From Terrimicrobiaceae bacterium (lineage in GTDB: Bacteria > Verrucomicrobiota > Verrucomicrobiia > Chthoniobacterales > Terrimicrobiaceae): a DNA stretch of 64,000 nt. The notes under the pieces were generated by a model, which saw only the letters and a program-made list of their open reading frames with translations, had not been told where the DNA came from and searched no databases. The position numbers were made by a program, and so were the translations under genes. Shown in pieces: positions 9,780-18,124 of the stretch. How positions within the stretch are numbered: the stretch's first letter is position 1; each line of letters starts with the position of its first letter. The stretch covers positions 246,188 through 310,187 of the forward strand of contig JAGYIV010000016.1 of assembly GCA_018402345.1 (NCBI GenBank), in the 5' to 3' direction.

Positions 9780-12281
9780 GTGATCGACCAGTCGCCGGTG
9801 CGCGTGCGCGCCAAGTTTTTCTTCGAGGAGGACAGGAAATTTTTTATCAAAGGGGTCACCTACGGGCCGTTCGCCCCCGATGCCGAGGGTGATCATTTTG
9901 GCACGCCGGAGGGGGCGGCGAGGGATTTGGACCTCATGGTCGAGGCCGGGGTGAATCTGGTTCGCATTTACTACGTGCCGCCGCGCTGGTTTTTGGATTT
10001 ATGCGCCGAGCGTGGCATCCGGGCGTTGATTTCGATTCCATGGGCAGAGCATTTGGATTTTCTCCACAACAGGAAAATCCGGAAGGATGCGCAATCGGCG
10101 GTGCGGGAGGGGGTGCGAAAGAATGCGGGGCATCCGGCGGTGTTCGGCTATCTCGTGGGAAACGAGATTCCGACAACGATGGTGCGTTGGTTGGGCGCGC
10201 GGGAGGTCACCGAGTTCATCGAGGAGTTGATCACGATCGGGCGGAAGGAGGACCCCGTGGCGCTGTTTTCCTATGCGAGCTATCCGCCGACGGAATACCT
10301 GCTGCCGCAGAACAGCGATTTTGTGACGTTCAACGTCTACCTGCACCACCAGGAGGATTTTGACCGTTACCTGGCGCGTCTGCAGAATCTGGCGGATGAC
10401 AAGCCGTTGATTCTAGGTGAGTTCGGGATGGATACGATCCGGCATCCCGAGGAGGAGCAGGCCGAAATGTTGCGCTGGCATATCGAAAGTGTGGTGCGCG
10501 GCGGGTTGGCCGGGACGATTGTGTATGCATGGACCGACGAGTGGTATCGGGGCGGGCAGGAGATTTTGGATTGGGCATTTGGGTTGGTCCGCCGGGACCG
10601 AACGAAAAAGCCCGCCTTCGAGACGGTGAAAAGCCTCTTTCGAGGGGAGGCGTCGATGACTTCGCGGGTGATGTTGCCCTCGTATCCGAAGGCCTCGGTC
10701 ATCGTGTGTTCCTTCAACGGTGCGAAAACGCTCGAGCGGTGTCTGGAGTCGCTGAAGGAGATCAATTATCCGAACTACGAAGTGGTTCTTGTGGACGATG
10801 GCTCCACCGACAACACCCAGGAAATCGCTGCCCGGCATCCCTGGGTGAAAAACATCCGCCAAGAGAACAAGGGGCTGAGTTTCGCCAGGAATGTCGGCGC
10901 ACAGGCATCGAGCGGCGAGGTGGTTGTTTACACGGACAGCGACTGCATGGCCGATCCGGACTGGTTGTATTATTTGATCGGGACGTTGCTGAGCGGGGAT
11001 TACGCGGGAGTGGGTGGCCCGAACATTTCGCCGCCCGCGGAAAATTGGGTGCAGGCGTGTGTGGCAGCCGCTCCCGGAGGTCCGAGCCATGTGTTGCTTA
11101 CGGATGTGGTGGCCGAGCACATTCCCGGGTGCAACATGGCGTTTCACCGGTGGGCATTCGACCAGGTGGGGGGATTCGATCCCGAATACCGCAAGGCCGG
11201 TGACGATGTGGATTTTTGCTGGCGCCTTCAGCAGAGTGGCGGGGTGATCGCGTTCAGTCCGGCGGCGATTGTGTGGCACTACCGGAGATTCACCTTGAAG
11301 GCATTCCGCAAGCAACAGGAAGGCTACGGCGAGGCCGAGTCGATGTTGCGGTTCCAGCATTTGGTGTTTTTCGGACCCACCGGCACGGCAAAGTGGAAGG
11401 GGCAAATCTATGGTGCGCCGAGGTTCACGTGGCTGGTGAACAAGCCGGTGATCTACCACGGAGTGTTCGGGCAGGGGCTCTTCCAGTCGATTTATCCCAC
11501 TCCGCAATCGGATGTCGCCGCGTATCTGAGCAGCATCGAGTGGGTGGCATTGACCTTGTTTGTTTTTGCGGTGTCGATCCCGGTGCCGATCCTGCGGATC
11601 GTGCCGTATTTGATGTTCGGCGGGACGTTGCTTGTGGCGTTGTCTTACATGATTCATGCCCGGCTTGAAGCCCGTCACGACACTGTGCCCGCGCGGTTGC
11701 TTGTGGCGTTTCTGGCGTTGACCCAGCCGTTGGTGCGCGGGTGGGCGAGATATTTTACCTGGCTGAAGTTCAAGCGCACCCCCCCGGCGGTTATCGCCAG
11801 CGAGGAAAAGGGATTCAAGCCGGCGGTCAGGCGGGCCGGCAGATTGCGGTTCTGGAGCGAAGAAGGCCACGGGCGAGAGGGGTTGCTTCAAGAGGTGCAA
11901 AACAGACTGGAGCAGGAAGGGTGGAGCTACTCGATCGATACTGGGTGGAAGAACTGGGACATCCAAATCTACGGAAGTTTCTGGTGGGGAATTCAGATGC
12001 GCACGGTGACGGAATATCATGGCGGCCCGAAGTGTCTAACCCTCGTGCACTTGCAAACGCGTGTGGTGGCCACGACTGTGCTGGTCAACATGGTGTTGCT
12101 GATGGCGCTCTGCTACCAACAGTTTTTCATCGGCGGGGCCTCGGTCTGGCTGTGGGTGCCCTACGGGTTGTTTTTGGTGTTTCTTGCCCGGCGGGCGAGG
12201 CGGCTCAAGCGGAGGGTTTCTGCGTTGGTGGGGGCTGCCGCGGTGCGATGCGGGTTGGTCGTGCCCGGAGCGAAGTCTTGA
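9780..12281 (+). CDS. Glycosidase-like domain fused to family 2 glycosyltransferase
   Basis: An 833-residue two-enzyme fusion with a GTG start. Residues ~20-290 form a TIM-barrel glycoside hydrolase-like domain: VTYGPFAP start, acid/base candidate Glu129 in VGNEIP and nucleophile candidate Glu214 in LGEFGMD. Residues ~303-540 form a GT2 glycosyltransferase with SVIVCSFNG, VDDGSTDNT, a DSDC metal-binding motif, GCNMAFHR and DDVDFCWRLQQ. Two or more membrane helices follow (~580-650), then a soluble C-terminal domain and a last hydrophobic segment (~755-800). It is therefore a membrane-anchored GT2 with cytosolic or surface-active GH. A role in exopolysaccharide or glycan synthesis is likely but the product is unknown. 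It is 10 bases upstream of queA. Confidence 0.85.
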   Translation: MIDQSPVRVRAKFFFEEDRKFFIKGVTYGPFAPDAEGDHFGTPEGAARDLDLMVEAGVNLVRIYYVPPRWFLDLCAERGIRALISIPWAEHLDFLHNRKIRKDAQSAVREGVRKNAGHPAVFGYLVGNEIPTTMVRWLGAREVTEFIEELITIGRKEDPVALFSYASYPPTEYLLPQNSDFVTFNVYLHHQEDFDRYLARLQNLADDKPLILGEFGMDTIRHPEEEQAEMLRWHIESVVRGGLAGTIVYAWTDEWYRGGQEILDWAFGLVRRDRTKKPAFETVKSLFRGEASMTSRVMLPSYPKASVIVCSFNGAKTLERCLESLKEINYPNYEVVLVDDGSTDNTQEIAARHPWVKNIRQENKGLSFARNVGAQASSGEVVVYTDSDCMADPDWLYYLIGTLLSGDYAGVGGPNISPPAENWVQACVAAAPGGPSHVLLTDVVAEHIPGCNMAFHRWAFDQVGGFDPEYRKAGDDVDFCWRLQQSGGVIAFSPAAIVWHYRRFTLKAFRKQQEGYGEAESMLRFQHLVFFGPTGTAKWKGQIYGAPRFTWLVNKPVIYHGVFGQGLFQSIYPTPQSDVAAYLSSIEWVALTLFVFAVSIPVPILRIVPYLMFGGTLLVALSYMIHARLEARHDTVPARLLVAFLALTQPLVRGWARYFTWLKFKRTPPAVIASEEKGFKPAVRRAGRLRFWSEEGHGREGLLQEVQNRLEQEGWSYSIDTGWKNWDIQIYGSFWWGIQMRTVTEYHGGPKCLTLVHLQTRVVATTVLVNMVLLMALCYQQFFIGGASVWLWVPYGLFLVFLARRARRLKRRVSALVGAAAVRCGLVVPGAKS

Positions 12282-12290
12282 TTCGAGTCG

Positions 12291-13268
12291 ATGTCCGGTC
12301 TTGTCAGTGAATATTTCTACGAGTTGCCGCCGGAACTGGTGGCGGTGAGGCCTGCCGAGCGCCGTGATGCCTCGCGGATGCTGGTGCTTCACAGGAGCGA
12401 TGGGCGCATCGAGCACCGGATGTTCCGTGATTTTCCCTCCTATCTCGAACCCGGCGATGTGGTGGCCTTGAATGATTCGCGGGTAATCAAGGCGCGGTTG
12501 CTGTCGGAGGACGGGCGCACCGAGATTTTCCTGCTGGAGAGGATCGGCGAGAGGACGTGGAAATGTCTCGCCAGGCCTGGCAGGAGGCTGCGGTGCGGGG
12601 CCGGGGTTGAGATTGCGGGAACGGTTGCGCGGGTGATCGAGGTGCTTCCCGGCGGCGAGCGAATCTTTGAATTCGACGACGGGCTCGACCTTGAAGCCCA
12701 TGGGCACATGCCGCTGCCGCCCTACTTCAAGCGACAGGCCGACGAATCCGACCACGAGCGCTACCAGACCGTCTACGCCGACAAGCCGGGTTCGGTGGCG
12801 GCTCCAACCGCAGGCTTGCATTTCACTCCTGAAATTCTCGCCACGATTCCACACGTGTTCCTGACCCTGCATGTCGGGGCGGGCACGTTTCTTCCTGTGA
12901 AAACCGAGCGTATCGCCGATCACGAGATGCATGAGGAATCGTATGCGATCGGTGCCGGAGCGGCCGAGGCGTTGAACGCCGCCCGCCGGATCATCGCGGT
13001 GGGCACTACCGTCACGCGCGTGCTCGAGTCCCAGCCCGATGGCCCGATTCATGACACCTCCGGTCGGACGCGTATTTTTATCCACCCGCCGTATGCGTTT
13101 CAGCGTGTTGGAGCGTTGCTGACGAATTTCCATCTGCCCGAGTCCACATTGCTCATGCTGGTGGGCGCGTTCGCCGGGCGCGAAGCGGTGCTTGCCGCCT
13201 ATGCCGAGGCGATCCGCGAGCGCTACCGGTTTTATTCCTACGGCGACTGCATGTTGATTGTGGATTAG
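12291..13268 (+). CDS. queA: S-adenosylmethionine:tRNA ribosyltransferase-isomerase
   Basis: A 325-residue QueA, which transfers and isomerises the ribose of SAM onto 7-aminomethyl-7-deazaguanine in tRNA to form epoxyqueuosine. Family landmarks are visible: YELPPELVAVRPAERRDASRMLVL at the N-terminus, GDVVALNDSRVIKARL, the central AAPTAGLHFTPEIL, LHVGAGTFLPVKTE, and C-terminal TNFHLPESTLLMLVGAFAG. Length is close to the family norm. It directly follows the GH-GT2 gene and precedes tRNA-Leu, with no partner queuosine gene nearby. Assignment is firm. Confidence 0.96.
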   Translation: MSGLVSEYFYELPPELVAVRPAERRDASRMLVLHRSDGRIEHRMFRDFPSYLEPGDVVALNDSRVIKARLLSEDGRTEIFLLERIGERTWKCLARPGRRLRCGAGVEIAGTVARVIEVLPGGERIFEFDDGLDLEAHGHMPLPPYFKRQADESDHERYQTVYADKPGSVAAPTAGLHFTPEILATIPHVFLTLHVGAGTFLPVKTERIADHEMHEESYAIGAGAAEALNAARRIIAVGTTVTRVLESQPDGPIHDTSGRTRIFIHPPYAFQRVGALLTNFHLPESTLLMLVGAFAGREAVLAAYAEAIRERYRFYSYGDCMLIVD

Positions 13269-13335
13269 TCCGCGATCCCGCCGAATTTCGGCTTGCCCGA
13301 ATTCCGCCGCGAGGGGATTGTTGAAACCAGCAACC

Positions 13336-13417
13336 GCTCGGGTGGCGAAATTGGCAGACGCGCCAGACTTAGGATCTGGTTCCGCAAGGAATGTGGGTTC
13401 GAGTCCCACCCCGAGCA
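13336..13417 (+). tRNA. tRNA-Leu (anticodon TAG)
   Basis: An 82-nt class II tRNA. The acceptor arms GCTCGGG and CCCGAGC pair fully with discriminator A at 13417. The D-arm is TGGCGAAATTGGCAGA. The anticodon stem-loop CCAGA-CTTAGGA-TCTGG carries anticodon TAG, reading CTA and other CTN leucine codons. A long variable arm (TTCCGCAAGGAA) and the T-arm GTGGG-TTCGAGT-CCCAC complete the fold. The CCA end is not encoded. It stands alone between queA and the dnaA leader. Confidence 0.95.
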
Positions 13418-13918
13418 CTTGCCGGATGAACCCCTCCAGCCACCTCCGAAGCCCCATGAACAAAGCAAAAGACCGTCGCCGCCCCGTGCAACGCCCGATT
13501 GATCGACGTTCCGGCGGGTCAAGGAAAACTCCGTCGAATTTGAAAATTTTTCTTCGCCCGGATCGCGCTTTTTTCTTGTGGGGGGAATCCCCCGGTTCCT
13601 AATCTAAAGCCACTGGCGGAAACGATCCCGACCGGCATGTGAACAACCTGTGAATAACTTTCATTTCAAGATGTTGCGGAAAAGTGTCCGCTCCGTTGGA
13701 CACCTCTCGTGCCTCCAAGGTATTTCTCGCCTTGGGACACATTGCCGTTCCCAGAATTGATTCTTAACCTACTGATTGGAAACAACAAAAATGTCCGATG
13801 TGCTTCATTGTCTTCCGAGCCCGACGATTTTCATCGGCGTGGCGCCTGCCATTCCAGTGGAAGCCAGGAGCGCGCGTCGTGTCATTCTCTCCGTTTCCTC
13901 CCCCGTGTGTAACTGTCC
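13418..13918. other. 501-base gene-free stretch: dnaA leader and possible origin region
   Basis: No convincing gene lies between tRNA-Leu and dnaA; the short open frames here have no recognisable protein features. Visible elements are two DnaA-box-like 9-mers at 13638-13657 and an inverted repeat GTGTCC-N8-GGACAC at 13684-13703, followed by a short AT-richer stretch at 13750-13800. The position directly before dnaA and the box-like sites are compatible with an origin or dnaA autoregulation, but the number of boxes is small and no clear AT-rich unwinding element is obvious. Confidence 0.4.
13638..13657. promoter_or_regulatory. Two DnaA-box-like 9-mers upstream of dnaA
   Basis: TGTGAATAA at 13649-13657 differs from the reverse consensus box TGTGGATAA by one base. 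TGTGAACAA at 13638-13646 differs by two, and the spacing is 11 bases start to start. Sites like these upstream of dnaA often mediate autoregulation or mark oriC. The low number and mismatches keep confidence modest. Confidence 0.4.
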
Positions 13919-15262
13919 ATGAACAACAATTCCAAAGACCTTTGGACCCGGATTTCGGGTCATATCCGCCAACGCGTCAGCGCCGATGGGTATGACCGGT
14001 GGTTTTCCGGCATCCGCACCGCCGCCGCGGACGCCACCACGTTGACCGTGACCGTGCCGAATCCGATCCACCAATTTTTCATCGAGAGCAATTATCTGCC
14101 GATCGTGCTCGAATCCGCGATGCTTGAGGTGCCCGGAGTGAAGGATGTCCGCCTGGAATCGGCAAGCGAGCAGGAGCCTTTGGCTCAGCCCGTCGCGGCG
14201 ACCCCAAAACCTGTCCGTGAAAAGTCCGCGCCCGCTTCGTTGACCGGCCTGAATCCGAGGAACGTGTTCGAGCGGTTTGTGGTGGGGTCGAACAACGAGT
14301 TCGCCCACTCAGCCGCCCTCGCGGTCGCGAAGGCCCCTGCGGTAACCTACAACCCGCTCTTCATCTATGGCTACAGCGGGCTCGGAAAAACCCACCTCCT
14401 GCACGCGATCGGGCATCAGGTTCTGGCCACGAAGAAGCCCGCGCGTGTCATCTATCTTTCCAGCGAGCAGTTCACCAATGAGTTCATCGACGCGATCCAG
14501 CACGGCACATTGGTGAAATTCCGCAAAAAATACCGCCAGGCCGACGTGTTGCTGATCGACGACATTCATTTCTTCGCAGGCAAGGAGCGTTCGCAGGAGG
14601 AATTTTTCCACACCTTCAACGCCCTTCACGACGGCCACAAGCAGATCGTGCTCACAAGCGACCGGCCAGCCAGTGAGATCGAAAAACTCGAGCAGCGGCT
14701 TGTGTCGCGCTTCGAGTGGGGCATGACCGCCGAAATCCAACCACCCGACACCGAGACGCGCATCGCGATTCTCCGCAGCAAAGCTGAGGGATTGAACCTG
14801 CAGATTGATGCGTGGATTCTCGAGTTCCTCGCTGACAAAATCCGCAACAACGTGCGCCGCCTTGAGGGTGCGCTGATGCGTGTTGCATCATACAAATCTC
14901 TAAGCGAAAAAGAAATAAACCAGGAGGTGATCGAGAATCTCTTGCGTGACATTTTTCAGGAGCAAGCCCGGAAGTCCGTCACGATCGACCAGATTCAGCG
15001 GCGGGTGGCCGAGCATTTCGACGTGCGACTGGCCGACATGACCAGCAAGCGGCGACCGGCGAACATCGCCTTCCCGCGCCAGATCGCCATGTATCTTTCC
15101 CGGGAACTCACGGGATCCTCGCTCACAGATATCGGCGACGCTTTCGGCGGGAAGGACCATGGCACGGTCATCCATGCGTGCCGGTTGGTGAAAAAGCGGA
15201 TGGCTGAGGATGAGAAAACACGCCAGATCGTGAGTTTTCTGGACAGCAATCTACAGCGTTGA
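13919..15262 (+). CDS. dnaA: Chromosomal replication initiator DnaA
   Basis: A 447-residue DnaA with all four domains. Domain I (LWTRISGHIRQRVSADGYDRWF) is followed by a short linker and the AAA+ ATPase with Walker A GYSGLGKTHLL near residue 150 and Walker B VLLIDDIHFF. The sensor/box VII region follows. The C-terminal DNA-binding helix-turn-helix carries the DnaA signature DIGDAFGGKDHGTVIHACR. It binds DnaA boxes and opens oriC. The ATG lies after a ~500-base leader holding candidate DnaA boxes. The downstream genes (exonuclease-like, repeat protein, methyltransferase) are not the usual dnaN-recF-gyrB set, so gene order around dnaA is not canonical. Confidence 0.97.
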   Translation: MNNNSKDLWTRISGHIRQRVSADGYDRWFSGIRTAAADATTLTVTVPNPIHQFFIESNYLPIVLESAMLEVPGVKDVRLESASEQEPLAQPVAATPKPVREKSAPASLTGLNPRNVFERFVVGSNNEFAHSAALAVAKAPAVTYNPLFIYGYSGLGKTHLLHAIGHQVLATKKPARVIYLSSEQFTNEFIDAIQHGTLVKFRKKYRQADVLLIDDIHFFAGKERSQEEFFHTFNALHDGHKQIVLTSDRPASEIEKLEQRLVSRFEWGMTAEIQPPDTETRIAILRSKAEGLNLQIDAWILEFLADKIRNNVRRLEGALMRVASYKSLSEKEINQEVIENLLRDIFQEQARKSVTIDQIQRRVAEHFDVRLADMTSKRRPANIAFPRQIAMYLSRELTGSSLTDIGDAFGGKDHGTVIHACRLVKKRMAEDEKTRQIVSFLDSNLQR

Positions 15263-15304
15263 GCGGGTTGTTTCCGCCGGACTGGGGAGGAGACTGAGAC
15301 GCTC

Positions 15305-15844
15305 ATGGATATCGTGTATTTCGATCTCGAAACCCAGCGCACGGCGAACGATGTCGGCGGCTGGGATAAAAAGCACGAGATGGGCATGTCGGTGGGGGTC
15401 ACCTACAGCTCGAAGGACCGTGAGTATGAGATTTTTCCCGAGGACAAGGCCGACGCGCTGGTCGACCGGTTGCGCCGGGCGGATCTTGTGGTTGGCTACA
15501 ACGTGCTGAAATTCGATTACGACGTGCTCATGGCCTACACGATTTTGGATTTGAGGGAGAACCTCCGCACGCTCGACCTCATGGCCGATATCGAGCAACT
15601 CAGCGGCCAGAGGCCCAAGCTCGAAAGTGTCGGCCAGGGCACGCTCGGGGTAGGGAAGACGGCCGAGGGGTTGGATGCAATCCGTTGGTGGCGCGAGGGG
15701 CGGGTCATGGAAATCGCGCGCTATTGTTGTTTCGACGTGAAGGTCACCAAGCTCGTTCATGAATACGGCGCGGCGCACAAGGAGGTTCTTTTCAACGACC
15801 GCTTCGGCCGCCCGCAGCGGGTGGCTGTGGATTGGAGCGCATGA
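15305..15844 (+). CDS. DEDD (DnaQ/RNase H-like) exonuclease-fold protein
   Basis: A 179-residue protein with an RNase H-like DEDD exonuclease pattern. Exo I is VYFDLETQ (Asp/Glu) at the N-terminus, Exo II is VVGYNVLKFDYDVL (Asp near 73) and the C-terminal Asp is in YCCFDVKVTKLVHEYG. It resembles the YprB/RNase_H_2 family, also seen fused to DEAD-box helicases, but here stands alone. Its stop overlaps the next gene start (ATGA at 15841), suggesting a two-gene unit with the downstream repeat protein. A nuclease activity on DNA or RNA ends is inferred from the motifs; the substrate is unknown. Confidence 0.75.
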   Translation: MDIVYFDLETQRTANDVGGWDKKHEMGMSVGVTYSSKDREYEIFPEDKADALVDRLRRADLVVGYNVLKFDYDVLMAYTILDLRENLRTLDLMADIEQLSGQRPKLESVGQGTLGVGKTAEGLDAIRWWREGRVMEIARYCCFDVKVTKLVHEYGAAHKEVLFNDRFGRPQRVAVDWSA

Positions 15845-17112
15845 TCCAGGCGCTGAAATCCCGCGGCAATTTCTGGCATTTGCATCTGTTGTTCCTCGAG
15901 GAGCCGGTGCCCATGAATGACGACTGGGTGTTGCCTGTGCTGGTGGTGGTCTGTGACCGCGCCGGAGTTCCGGTCGCGCCTCCCGAACTCATGGAGGAAC
16001 TCGACCAGCCGAGGATCGAGAATTTGATTTATCGGATCCTTGAAAAGCAGGCCGCGCCCGAGCAGTTGCACATTCCGCGCAATGACGAGTGGGACGAGGA
16101 GGCGTGGCGGGACTTTTCAGAGGACAGCAAGCTCGACCTGCGGTTCATCACACCGCAAAAGTCGGTTGCCGAGGAACTGCGCGCCGTGACGCGCCTGCTT
16201 GTGGTAAAGGCTGGACGGGCGGGCGAGGCCAGCCCCTCGCCGCGTGCGGTGGCTGCCGGACTTGTGCGCACGGCCATGCGGGTGCGCTCGCCGTCTCGAC
16301 GGGAGGCCCATTTGCGGTTGGCGCTCGGGTTGGACCCCGACAATGCGCTCGCCCGAGTCGAGATTGCCGATGTCGATTACAACAAGGGGAACTGGAAGGA
16401 TTGCCTCGAAGGGTATCGGGAGGTGGTAAGGCGTGAGTCGCCGCTGCGCGAGAAGCCGGACACGCTATGGTGGAGCGACCGCGACACTCGGCCGTATCTG
16501 CGTGCGCTGTATGGACAGGCGATGACCGATTGGCACCTTGGCCGGTTTTCCGACGCCTGTGCGGTGCTGGAGGACCTCCTTGCCTGCAATCCGGCGGACA
16601 ACCAAGGCGCGCGCTTTTTGATTCCCATGCTCCACCTTCTGGCCGAGGCGCCTGAGAAGGCCGCCCGTTATTTCGCGACCTACGTTGAGATCTACCCCAA
16701 GGATTACAAGGAACCGTCGTTTGTGTTCGGCTGGGCCTTAAGCCTGTCACTGGAGGGGCGAGAGTCCGAGTCGAAGGCGAAATACAGCGAGGGCATCCTG
16801 CGCAATCTCCATATTGCACCGATGCTCTTGGAACTGCCCGAGCCGGTGCGAAACGTGTGGTATCCGAACGACCGGGCCGAGCCCGGCTACGCATCGGATT
16901 TCATCTCGAGTTACGCCACGCTTTGGGACCGCGAGCCCTCCGCCTTGCGGCTTCTACGCGAGGTCTGGCAGGAATCGGCCCTGCGCGTGGAGGAAATCGT
17001 CCGCCACCGTGCGGCGATGCTTGATTTCCAAGATCAGCGCTACGAACCGGAATTCAAGGCGAAGTGGCAGGCACTTGTGGACGAGGACGAGCGGCTTGTT
17101 GCCGGATCCTGA
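15841..17112 (+). CDS. Uncharacterised protein with TPR-like region
   Basis: A 423-residue soluble protein. I do not recognise a named family. Its N-terminal ~140 residues are acidic and include an LLFLEEPVPMNDDWVLPVLVVV strand-rich segment. The middle and C-terminal parts look like helical repeats of the tetratricopeptide kind (ALARVEIADVDYNKGNWKDCLEGYREVV; LYGQAMTDWHLGRFSDACAVLEDLLACNP). ATG 15841 overlaps the exonuclease stop, preferred over a TTG nine bases upstream. It is followed after 7 bases by the methyltransferase gene, so the three are probably co-transcribed. A scaffold or interaction role is a guess from the repeat character. Confidence 0.72.
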   Translation: MIQALKSRGNFWHLHLLFLEEPVPMNDDWVLPVLVVVCDRAGVPVAPPELMEELDQPRIENLIYRILEKQAAPEQLHIPRNDEWDEEAWRDFSEDSKLDLRFITPQKSVAEELRAVTRLLVVKAGRAGEASPSPRAVAAGLVRTAMRVRSPSRREAHLRLALGLDPDNALARVEIADVDYNKGNWKDCLEGYREVVRRESPLREKPDTLWWSDRDTRPYLRALYGQAMTDWHLGRFSDACAVLEDLLACNPADNQGARFLIPMLHLLAEAPEKAARYFATYVEIYPKDYKEPSFVFGWALSLSLEGRESESKAKYSEGILRNLHIAPMLLELPEPVRNVWYPNDRAEPGYASDFISSYATLWDREPSALRLLREVWQESALRVEEIVRHRAAMLDFQDQRYEPEFKAKWQALVDEDERLVAGS

Positions 17113-17119
17113 GGCGCCC

Positions 17120-18079
17120 ATGGATGCTCCGCTTCCCTTCGAGCGTTTCATGAGGGACGCGCTCTACCACCCGCAAAAAGGCTATTACTCCCGGCGGATT
17201 CGGGGGGTCGGGCGGCGGGGGGATTTTTCGACATGGGCGACGCTCGACGATTCGCTGGCCCGTGCGATCGCGGGGTGGATCCGTGGACGTGGAATCCGGC
17301 GGGTGATCGAGGTTGGCGCCGGCGACGGGTCGCTCGCGCGGGCGGTCCTAAGGCATCTTGGTTGGTGGCGGCGGTTGGGGCTCCGGTATCATATCGTGGA
17401 GGTGTCAGCGCCGCTGCGTGAGGTCCAGCGGAAGCGCCTGAGGGGCTGTGGCATCGTGTGGCACGAATCTCCGCGCGAGGCGCTGCGCGGCTTCAAGGGC
17501 AGCGCGTCGATTTTTTCCAACGAGTTGCCCGATGCGTTTCCCTGCCGGGTGTTTGAAAAGCGGGGGGGCGAATGGCTTGAGTTGTGCGTGTCGCCGTCGG
17601 CGGAGGGTTCCGTGGAAACCCTCCAACCATGCCTCTTGCCGGAATCAACGGTGTTCGGGCACGCATTCCGCGAGGGCTGCCGTGTCGAGGTCCATGAAAG
17701 CTACAGGCGGTGGCTTGAGGAGTTCGCGCCGGAGTGGACGCGCGGTGAAATGCTCACGATCGACTACGGCAACACGATGCCCGGCCTCTACCACCGGCGT
17801 CCGGCGGGAACCCTCCGCGCCTATCTCGCCCACCAGATGCTCGCTGGTTCCGCTGTGTTCGAGGCGCCGGGCACGCGCGATCTCACGGCGGATGTGAATT
17901 TTTCCGATCTTGAGGCATGGGGCGTCGCCTTGGGTTGGCAAACGGTTTCGCAGGGCGTGCTTGGCGAATTTTTCGGCGCATGGACCCCCGGCGTGCGTCC
18001 CCCAGCGGGATTCGAGGGGGCGGCGACGGCCTTTCGTTTTCTTGAACAGCGTGTAGCGGCGGCGGGAGGTTCTTGTTGA
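17120..18079 (+). CDS. SAM-dependent methyltransferase, MidA/NDUFAF7-like
   Basis: A 319-residue methyltransferase starting MDAPLPFERFMRDALYHPQKGYYS, the characteristic opening of the MidA/NDUFAF7 (DUF185) family. The SAM-binding loop IEVGAGDGSLARAVL is near residue 63, and the family motif SNELPDAFPCRVFE follows near residue 130. The C-terminal half has GEMLTIDYGNTMP and YLAHQMLAGSAVFEAPGTRDLTADVNF, also diagnostic. Mitochondrial NDUFAF7 methylates an arginine of complex I; bacterial targets are mostly unknown. The ATG at 17120 lies 7 bases after the preceding stop; the open frame extends further upstream, but only inside that gene. Confidence 0.85.
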   Translation: MDAPLPFERFMRDALYHPQKGYYSRRIRGVGRRGDFSTWATLDDSLARAIAGWIRGRGIRRVIEVGAGDGSLARAVLRHLGWWRRLGLRYHIVEVSAPLREVQRKRLRGCGIVWHESPREALRGFKGSASIFSNELPDAFPCRVFEKRGGEWLELCVSPSAEGSVETLQPCLLPESTVFGHAFREGCRVEVHESYRRWLEEFAPEWTRGEMLTIDYGNTMPGLYHRRPAGTLRAYLAHQMLAGSAVFEAPGTRDLTADVNFSDLEAWGVALGWQTVSQGVLGEFFGAWTPGVRPPAGFEGAATAFRFLEQRVAAAGGSC

Positions 18080-18124
18080 TCCGCCTCCAGCACCCTGCGA
18101 TATAGCGCACCCTCACGGCGAACT

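Noticed and set aside
13258..13602. A 114-residue frame across the tRNA-Leu gene
   Set aside because: It overlaps a clear tRNA and has no family features.
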